From positions 1-11,651 of the forward strand of contig NHDB01000057.1 in assembly GCA_002167945.1 (NCBI GenBank): 11,651 nt of DNA, in the 5' to 3' direction. The DNA is from Flavobacteriaceae bacterium TMED48. Its GTDB lineage: Bacteria > Bacteroidota > Bacteroidia > Flavobacteriales > Flavobacteriaceae. The translations under genes and the position numbers were made by a program. The notes beneath the pieces are model-generated. The model did no database searches. It saw only the letters and a list, made by a program, of their open reading frames with translations, and was not told the origin of the DNA. Each line of letters begins with the position of its first letter. The first letter of the stretch is position 1. Positions 6,708 to 11,651 of the stretch are shown here, piece after piece.

Positions 6708-7091
6708 TTATGCTATTGGCGGCCTCAGCAACCGAGTAGTGTGTGGTTGAAGTAAGTGTTCATCGAATGATGAAACACTGTCATTAACGAACTTATATTC
6801 ATTGTCGAAATAGTTAACGAGCATCCAAATGGAGTAGCAGCTCGCATGAGAACAACTACACAGAGAAGAGCAGCACTTCTCCAAACAGTCCTGGTGATCG
6901 TGACTTTTTCTAGCAAGCTGATTAGTTGACTCAAATTGCTCGGTCTCTATCATCTGATTTTGTGACGAATTACTGACAGAATTCTCATTTTCACAGGCGT
7001 CTGCAGACGAAATATATACCATGCACATTGCAGCGAGGAGCCATCTCATAAGAGTGCTAAAAGTCTTAAAACTATTTCTGCAGTGACTCAT
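6708..7091 (-). CDS. copL: CopL-like Cys-rich metal-binding regulatory protein
   Basis: The product has about 127 residues from the ATG at 7091; a TTG at 7133 and an ATG at 7049 are alternative starts. It carries an export signal (MRWLLAAMCMVYISSADA), a His/Cys block SHDHQDCLEKCCSSLCSCSH, and the terminal motif LLRPPIA. This order, signal peptide then Cys cluster with DC..CC..C.C, then a C-terminal RPPI tail, is what I know from CopL proteins. In xanthomonads CopL is encoded directly before copAB and is needed for copper-induced expression. Here too the gene lies just upstream of copA on the same strand. The Cys cluster probably binds Cu(I) in the periplasm. The overall sequence is divergent, so the family assignment rests on architecture and context. 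Confidence 0.65.
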   Translation of the reverse strand: MSHCRNSFKTFSTLMRWLLAAMCMVYISSADACENENSVSNSSQNQMIETEQFESTNQLARKSHDHQDCLEKCCSSLCSCSHASCYSIWMLVNYFDNEYKFVNDSVSSFDEHLLQPHTTRLLRPPIA

Positions 7092-7194
7092 AAATGTTTG
7101 AAAACCTATATTTCCGAACTTCGCTCTATGCAAAATATTCTTGATGAGTGAAATTTTTTCATTTAACTTCCTGCAAAATCAAGCCACTCCCATC

Positions 7195-7371
7195 TTATTG
7201 TGCAAACTCGTTAGCTATTAAACAAACTTTGTGCCACGAAAACATTTGAACAAAGCAATTAATACGACCCCACATTAGGCAAATTGCGCAAACAACTTCT
7301 ATAAGTGCACTCGCGATGAATGTTAGAAGTAATGTATTGAAACCATGCTTAAATGCTGCTGCATTGTTCAT
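7195..7371 (-). CDS. Possible 58-residue single-helix membrane protein
   Basis: From ATG 7371 the frame encodes MNNAAAFKHG, then a natural-looking hydrophobic helix (FNTLLLTFIASALIEVVCAI), then a Cys- and Trp-containing tail ending NEFAQ. It lies on the same strand as, and upstream of, the CopL-like gene, and directly downstream of the ATTACAA repeats, so it could be the first gene of the copper operon. The Shine-Dalgarno sequence is poor and no family is recognised. It may be a chance frame in the control region. Confidence 0.22.
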   Translation of the reverse strand: MNNAAAFKHGFNTLLLTFIASALIEVVCAICLMWGRINCFVQMFSWHKVCLIANEFAQ

Positions 7372-7409
7372 AGATACGACCAAGATACAAAACAAGACCT
7401 AATAAACAG

Positions 7410-7499
7410 ATTACAACTCTATTACAATTGCGTCATGTAACGGCGAGGGGATAAAATAAAAGCCCTTAATTACAACGAGTTATAAAGTATTTTTGTAAT
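7410..7499. promoter_or_regulatory. Cluster of ATTACAA repeats, candidate response-regulator binding region
   Basis: ATTACAA occurs at 7410-7416, 7421-7427 and 7469-7475, and inverted as TTGTAAT at 7493-7499. The first two copies are exactly 11 bp apart, one helical turn, as in direct-repeat sites of OmpR/PhoB-type response regulators, the class that includes CopR and CusR. The cluster lies between the divergent copper operon and receptor gene. No regulator gene is in the window, so the ligand protein is unknown. Confidence 0.4.
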
Positions 7500-7542
7500 T
7501 TTTTGTCGACATCTTATAGCTTCGGACTTGAATACTATCACC

Positions 7543-7565
7543 TAAGTGTGATGGTATAACATTGC
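7543..7565 (+). promoter_or_regulatory. Candidate Zur box upstream of the TonB-dependent receptor
   Basis: The 23-base site consists of TAAGTGTGATG, a central G, then TATAACATTGC. Compared with the gammaproteobacterial Zur consensus halves GAAATGTTATA and TATAACATTTC, 17 of 22 informative positions agree, and the right half agrees at 10 of 11. It overlaps an extended -10 element, so bound Zur would block transcription when zinc is plentiful. This fits the ZnuD-like receptor that follows. Confidence 0.55.
7552..7560 (+). promoter_or_regulatory. Extended -10 promoter for the TonB-dependent receptor
   Basis: TGGTATAAC matches the extended -10 form TGnTATAAT with one mismatch. A -35-like TTGAAT (7528-7533) is 21 bases upstream, too far for normal spacing, but extended -10 promoters do not need a good -35. 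Transcription from here would give a leader of about 130 bases before the TTG start. Confidence 0.4.
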
Positions 7566-7695
7566 AATTGTGGCGATATCGTGAGTTGTTAATTGAGCGC
7601 GGACCAATAAAAGTGTTGTCGAAGCAACGTGGTGTGCACAAAAAATAAACTTAAATTCCCACGCATAGTATGTTTAACCCTTTGGACTAATTAGC

Positions 7696-9858
7696 TTGAA
7701 ATACCTTATACCTTTATTTTTTTTGGTGGCTTCTTTTAATGCTGCAACTCAAGAGCGAACCTTTAATTACAAGTTGGTTAATAAAGATAACCAGGCAATA
7801 CAGACTGCAAAAATTTACATAAAAGTACTAGGCTACAAAACGGAAACTGATAGTGCAGGGCGTTTCAGTTTTGTAGCGCCTGATTTTGATACAATGGCAT
7901 TAAGCATTGAGTATAACGGCGAAGACTATCTTGTTAGTGTTGATGCCAGTCACAACGGACAAGAAAACAAAATCACGTTGTCAGGGGAGCCAATAGAGCG
8001 AATCATTGTTAACGCTAACCTTGAAAAATCGTTACTTAAAATGGCGCAACCTGTCATTATCCTTGAGGGTGATGCGTTGCTTACAAAGAGGGGGGTGAAT
8101 ATCGCGGAAACGCTCGCCCGTGAACCTGGAGTGTCATCTGCACCTTTCGGCCCTGGAGCCGGTCGGCCTGTCATTCGCGGCTTAACAGGGGGTAGGGTAA
8201 CGGTTCTTAATAATGGAATTGGAACACTAGATGTATCTGCGACAAGCCCAGACCATGCGATATCGAGCGAACCATTAATAGCAAGACAAGTTGAAGTGCT
8301 TAAAGGACCCGCTACATTGATTTATGGGGAAAACGCAATTGGTGGTGTTGTCAATGTGGTTACTGACCGAATTCCAACAGAACTACCGCAAGCCCCATTC
8401 AGTGGCGGTGCTGAGATTCGCTTTAACTCGGCAAGTCGAGAACAGGCTGGTGTTGGCCAAGTGCTTTTAAATATCGACAATTTAAATATCTATGCTGATG
8501 GTTATTATCGAAATAGCCAAAATGTAAATCTACCTGATTCCTTAGGTGGAACGCTTTTCAATAGCGGTATTTCCGCAAACGGCGGCGCTGTAGGGTTTGC
8601 GTGGGTTTCCCAAGATTCTGGCTCTATTGGTATATCAATCTCGGATTCAAACAACGATTATGGGCTACCAACCCTCAATAGTGGAGATGAGTTTGTTGGT
8701 CTCTCTATTGACCAGAGACGAGTTGATGTTTCTGGGGAAATCTACGTACCTGTAACCTCTATAGAGAAGATAAAGGTTAAAGTGGCCAATAATGACTATG
8801 AGCACGTAGAAATAGAAGACGGTGAGATAGGTACGCGTTTTAAAAATGATGCAACTGAATTCCGTCTAGAAGCGTTTCACAATGTCTGGCAAAGTTGGCG
8901 GACTGTAACAGGCATACAAGTCATTCAGCGTTCATACTCAGCCATAGGAGAGGAAGCATTTGTGCCACCTTCCTCTACAAACTCAGCAGGGCTATTCGTA
9001 ATAGGGGAGCGTTCATTCAAAACTTTTGATATCGAACTCGGGATGCGCTTCAATCAGAGTAAAATTGGCTCAGATGTTTTACAAAATGAAAAAACCTTTT
9101 GGACATTTAGCTCATCAATTAGAGGGCTAAAGGAATTAAGTGACGGGCATGTTGTGGCCTTGTCTTTATCACACGCTGAGCGCCCACCTAGCGCAGAAGA
9201 ATTGCTTTCTGATGGGCCTCACCTTGCTACGCAGTCTTTTGAGATTGGTAACCTTGATTTAAACAAAGAAACGTCAACCAATGTCGATATATCGATTCGG
9301 CGTTCAGTAAATCGCTTTAATTATGAATTCAACGCTTATCTAAATGAATACAAAGATTTTATATATGAGCGTCCCAATGGAGAGTTTATTGAAGATCTAC
9401 CTGTCTTTCATTTTACACAACAAGACGCTAGATTTTCTGGAGTGGAATTCGACTTCGACTGGGCTTTTGAATCAAGCCTCCCTTTCGATATCAAAGTAAA
9501 CGGAATGCTTGACTATGTTCGCGGTCGACTCAAGCAGGGTGGAGATCTCCCTAGAATTCCACCACTAAGACTCGGCTTGGGTGTCACTGTAATCAAAAAT
9601 AATTTCACTATAAATGCCGACGTTGTTAGATACATGTCACAAAACATGATCGCTGAATTTGAGACAATGTCTCCTGCTTACACAAGTTTGAATCTTGATG
9701 TCAATTATTCGCTTTTTAAAGGCTCCAACGAATGGTTGTTTTTTGTTCGTGGTACAAACCTTTTAGACAGCGAAATTATTAACCACACCTCTTTTATAAA
9801 AAATATTGCACCGGAAGCTGGACGTTCTCTAAATGCTGGTTTGAGGGTCAATTTTTGA
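7696..9858 (+). CDS. TonB-dependent outer-membrane receptor, ZnuD-like
   Basis: TonB-driven importer across the outer membrane. The 720-residue product has a signal peptide (about 1-17), a carboxypeptidase-regulatory-like beta domain (about 20-95), a plug (about 105-225) and a 22-strand-type barrel ending in NAGLRVNF with the terminal Phe. The plug contains RPVIRGLTGGRVTVLNNG, then SATSPDHA, then VEVLKGPATLIYGENAIGGVVN. The SPDHA segment is typical of ZnuD-type zinc receptors and their relatives, which supports zinc as substrate; copper is the alternative given the neighbours. A candidate Zur box upstream agrees with zinc. The start is a TTG with a weak Shine-Dalgarno sequence; it is chosen because it places the signal peptide at the N-terminus, an in-frame stop lies 21 bases upstream, and there is no other start nearby. 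The gene is transcribed divergently from the copper operon, and no clear terminator follows. Confidence 0.9.
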   Translation: MKYLIPLFFLVASFNAATQERTFNYKLVNKDNQAIQTAKIYIKVLGYKTETDSAGRFSFVAPDFDTMALSIEYNGEDYLVSVDASHNGQENKITLSGEPIERIIVNANLEKSLLKMAQPVIILEGDALLTKRGVNIAETLAREPGVSSAPFGPGAGRPVIRGLTGGRVTVLNNGIGTLDVSATSPDHAISSEPLIARQVEVLKGPATLIYGENAIGGVVNVVTDRIPTELPQAPFSGGAEIRFNSASREQAGVGQVLLNIDNLNIYADGYYRNSQNVNLPDSLGGTLFNSGISANGGAVGFAWVSQDSGSIGISISDSNNDYGLPTLNSGDEFVGLSIDQRRVDVSGEIYVPVTSIEKIKVKVANNDYEHVEIEDGEIGTRFKNDATEFRLEAFHNVWQSWRTVTGIQVIQRSYSAIGEEAFVPPSSTNSAGLFVIGERSFKTFDIELGMRFNQSKIGSDVLQNEKTFWTFSSSIRGLKELSDGHVVALSLSHAERPPSAEELLSDGPHLATQSFEIGNLDLNKETSTNVDISIRRSVNRFNYEFNAYLNEYKDFIYERPNGEFIEDLPVFHFTQQDARFSGVEFDFDWAFESSLPFDIKVNGMLDYVRGRLKQGGDLPRIPPLRLGLGVTVIKNNFTINADVVRYMSQNMIAEFETMSPAYTSLNLDVNYSLFKGSNEWLFFVRGTNLLDSEIINHTSFIKNIAPEAGRSLNAGLRVNF

Positions 9859-10066
9859 GGTGCAGAAATGTTTTTTGAGAACCAATTGACCCCTTTTGGC
9901 TAAATTATTCGCTCTGAGATTGGCTACATACAATTACATCTTTGGTCTTATAGTGACTCGTATTTTTGGTTGCCCTTAAAATGATGCGCATTGTATATCT
10001 CAATTAGTGTATATACGAACGCTAATGCCTAAAATAGGAATGGTAGGAAACCGTTACAAACACCCA
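9859..10066. other. Intergenic region between receptor and recombinase genes
   Basis: AT-rich DNA with no convincing gene. A weak 4-bp CCAA/TTGG stem lies near 9883-9900 just after the receptor stop, too poor to call a terminator. Repeated GTATAT words occur near 9990-10015. Nothing else was seen before the palindrome at 10067. Confidence 0.5.
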
Positions 10067-10094
10067 ATGTCTAATACGGTTCAGTATTAGACAT
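10067..10094. repeat. 28-bp perfect palindrome with 6-base spacer, candidate recombinase core site
   Basis: Left arm ATGTCTAATAC (10067-10077) and right arm GTATTAGACAT (10084-10094) are exact reverse complements around GGTTCA. Eleven-base arms with a 6-base centre are the geometry of tyrosine-recombinase core sites such as dif. The site ends 52 bases before the start of a tyrosine recombinase gene and its right arm overlaps the candidate -35 of that gene, so it could also serve autoregulation. The arms do not resemble XerC/XerD arms. No second copy occurs in the window. Confidence 0.6.
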
Positions 10095-10116
10095 AGTGGG
10101 CTAAGCGTATTATAGT
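10088..10116 (+). promoter_or_regulatory. Candidate sigma-70 promoter of the recombinase gene
   Basis: TAGACA (10088-10093) and TATAGT (10111-10116) are separated by the optimal 17 bases. The -35 lies inside the right arm of the palindrome, so recombinase bound there would occlude RNA polymerase. The leader would be about 25 bases. Confidence 0.45.
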
Positions 10117-10146
10117 GGTGCACACTAAAGAATCATGTAATCAGCT

Positions 10147-11385
10147 GTGGCCACCAAAAAACCAACGCCTTTATTTCCTACCTATATCGAACTGACCGAG
10201 CATGAGTCGGCAGACTATCCACAATTAACAAAGTTTCTTGAACAGTCACCAGAATGGGTATTGCAACACTGGGGTTGGGCCAAAGACTACTTGTTATACA
10301 TTGGCCGAAACAAATCTCAGCATACCTATACACGTTTCAGAAACGATATCGAAAAGTTTCTACTGTGGGTGTTTCTAGTCGACAAACAACCGGTTGATGA
10401 TTTACGAAAAGCTGACATTTTACGCTATATCGACTTTTGCGTGGCGCCACCGGTTAATTGGATCGGCACCCAATTGCATGACCGGTTTTCGCTAGAGAAT
10501 GGTTACTTTGCTTCAAACCCTAAGTGGACGCCATTTAGACAAACACCCCCGAAGTACGACAAAGAACGTGTGCCAGATCCCAAAAAATACAAGCCATCTC
10601 TACAAACGCTCGAGTCGACTTTCGTGGCATTAAACTCTTTCTACCGGCATTTGATTGATGAAGAAATCTGTTTTGGTAATCCCATACCGTTAGCAAAACG
10701 AGACTGTAAACACTTAATAAAAGACAGCCAGGTAAAAACAATCAGTCGTTTAACCGAACAACAATGGCAATACCTATTAGATACTGCAGTTGAAATGGCT
10801 GAGGAGGACCCGCTACTGGAGCGCAACTTATTTATTGTGGCGACAATGAAAACGTTATTTCTGAGGCTTTCTGAGCTGTCAGAACGTCAGGATTGGACTC
10901 CCATGATGAGTCACTTTTGGACAGATGAGGATAATAACTGGTGGTTTAAGGCTTATGGCAAAGGAAAAAAGATCCGCGATATTACTGTGCCATCAGGTTA
11001 TTTGCCTTTCCTTAAACGTTACCGAGAATGGCGAGGTCTTTCACCTTTACCGTCTAAAGGTGAACAAACTATCTTGGTTGAAAAAATACGTGGTCGAGGT
11101 GGCTTAACCAGTAGGCAGATTTCTAGACTCATTCAGCAGGTGTTTGATGCCGCCTTTACCAAGATGAAAGCTAAGCATGGCCTTAATGCCGCGCAAAAAC
11201 TAAATGAAGCCACGACACACTATCTCAGACACACTGGCGCAAGTATGGAAATTGAAAGAAATCGTCCATTGAAGGACCTTTCGGAAGACTTAGGGCATTC
11301 AAGTAGTGCAACAACAGACACTGTTTACGTGCAAGTTGAGCGGAAACGACGAGCTTCAACTGGTAAAGACCGAAAAGTGGATTAG
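10147..11385 (+). CDS. Tyrosine recombinase/integrase
   Basis: Site-specific DNA recombinase of the phage-integrase family, 412 residues. The N-terminal region (about 35-190) carries the SAM-like DNA-binding domain (AKDYLLYIGRNKSQHTYTRF). The catalytic domain follows, with Arg240 in FLRLSELSE, Lys near 274 in GKGKKIRD, His358 and Arg361 in THYLRHTGAS, His384 in DLGHSSS, and the nucleophile Tyr394 in DTVYVQ. The catalytic set is complete, so the enzyme should be active. The start is GTG with no good Shine-Dalgarno sequence, which suggests low expression. It lies outside both Tn3-family ends, so it is not their own cointegrate resolvase unless the element boundaries are misread. The palindrome just upstream is the natural candidate for its core site. 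It ends in TAG. Confidence 0.9.
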   Translation: MATKKPTPLFPTYIELTEHESADYPQLTKFLEQSPEWVLQHWGWAKDYLLYIGRNKSQHTYTRFRNDIEKFLLWVFLVDKQPVDDLRKADILRYIDFCVAPPVNWIGTQLHDRFSLENGYFASNPKWTPFRQTPPKYDKERVPDPKKYKPSLQTLESTFVALNSFYRHLIDEEICFGNPIPLAKRDCKHLIKDSQVKTISRLTEQQWQYLLDTAVEMAEEDPLLERNLFIVATMKTLFLRLSELSERQDWTPMMSHFWTDEDNNWWFKAYGKGKKIRDITVPSGYLPFLKRYREWRGLSPLPSKGEQTILVEKIRGRGGLTSRQISRLIQQVFDAAFTKMKAKHGLNAAQKLNEATTHYLRHTGASMEIERNRPLKDLSEDLGHSSSATTDTVYVQVERKRRASTGKDRKVD

Positions 11386-11554
11386 TCGACTTACTTTTAT
11401 CATTGTTGGCATATCTTTAGGAATCATGCACTGATGATGATTATATCGTAAATCGTATCCTTTGCGGTGTGGCAACATTTACATGATAAATGGCGTAAAT
11501 AATTCTCATTTGCTATGCGTTATTTGAGGGTTTTGTTTAAGAAAAGCCTACATT
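11386..11554. other. Non-coding stretch between recombinase gene and right transposon end
   Basis: AT-rich DNA with no supported gene. It holds a short tandem ATCGTA repeat near 11446-11458 and a 5-bp ATCAT/ATGAT dyad near 11423-11438. An ATG at 11515 opens a frame of only about 20 codons that runs into the transposon end. The last five bases before the terminal repeat are ACATT. Confidence 0.5.
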
Positions 11555-11592
11555 GGGGTTCTAGGGATTTTCCCCTCTAAAGTAACATAGAA
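11555..11592 (+). repeat. Tn3-family 38-bp terminal inverted repeat, second copy
   Basis: It begins GGGGTTCTAGGGATTTTCCC and is the exact reverse complement of 1063-1100 over all 38 bases. Similarity continues inwards without gaps: 11594-11601 is identical to its counterpart, and about 28 of the next 38 bases match. With GGGG at its left, the element extends to the right, out of the window. Confidence 0.88.
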
Positions 11593-11651
11593 CGCTACAG
11601 GTATTATATTATATGGTCTGTGGCGGTGGGTTACCTTCCAATATTCTGCCA
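11555..11651 (-). mobile_element. Second Tn3-family element, terminal 97 bases only
   Basis: This terminus faces the one at 1063-1100. Similarity beyond the 38-bp repeat suggests the same (transposase-side) end of a related element in inverted orientation. In support, the last 12 bases read on the minus strand are TGGCAGAATATT, which would encode WQNI, matching WQNI in the C-terminal SPVAWQNINLSG of the left transposase. This is too little sequence to define a transposase gene here. Confidence 0.65.

Noticed and set aside
7950..8174. Minus-strand 74-codon frame inside the receptor gene
   Set aside because: It is antisense to the highly conserved plug region and is explained by that coding constraint.
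9859..9905. Terminator after the TonB-dependent receptor gene
   Set aside because: Only a 4-bp CCAA/TTGG stem with a long loop is present, which is not convincing.
10147..11385. Recombinase as the cointegrate resolvase of one of the Tn3-family elements
   Set aside because: It lies outside both terminal repeats as defined by the GGGG ends and by the position of tnpA, so it belongs to the intervening DNA.
11515..11580. Short frame MRYLRVLFKK running into the right transposon end as a second truncated gene
   Set aside because: No ribosome binding site, only about 13 codons before the transposon, and no link to the truncated gene at 1101.

Overview
The window looks like accessory DNA from a marine gammaproteobacterium, probably of the Alteromonadales. 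This is inferred from the modest G+C content, frequent TTG and GTG starts, and the general character of the copper, TonB-receptor and integrase proteins; no rRNA or marker gene is present to prove it. No tRNA, rRNA or CRISPR array was seen.

Layout: (1) Positions 1-1100 are the end of a Tn3-family transposon: the catalytic C-terminus of its transposase and a 38-bp terminal inverted repeat. (2) Positions 1101-2230 hold three poorly known plus-strand pieces: a gene whose 5' end was replaced by the transposon end, a 54-codon ORF with a Cys-Cys pair, and a membrane protein with an unclear start. A strong hairpin at 2256-2286 separates them from the next block. (3) Positions 2295-7091 are a minus-strand copper-resistance operon, read from high to low coordinates: a CopL-like Cys-rich protein, the multicopper oxidase CopA, the outer-membrane protein CopB, a small ion-channel-like protein, a DUF305 membrane protein, and a glutaredoxin-MauE/DoxX fusion. 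copA carries one in-frame TAG at codon 173 in an otherwise full-length frame. (4) Positions 7092-7695 form a divergent control region with ATTACAA repeats and a likely Zur box over an extended -10. (5) Positions 7696-9858 encode a ZnuD-like TonB-dependent receptor. (6) Positions 10067-11385 hold a tyrosine recombinase and, just upstream, a 28-bp palindrome with the 11-6-11 geometry of a recombinase core site. (7) Positions 11555-11651 are the end of a second, related Tn3-family element, facing the first.

Together: CopA and CopB would oxidise and sequester periplasmic copper, CopL may sense or buffer it, and the last three genes look like a membrane/redox accessory set whose role is not established. 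The receptor probably serves zinc uptake under Zur control rather than copper. The cargo lies between two Tn3-family termini that share a perfect 38-bp repeat in inverted orientation, which suggests a transposon-flanked metal-handling island, with a tyrosine recombinase as a second mobility system.
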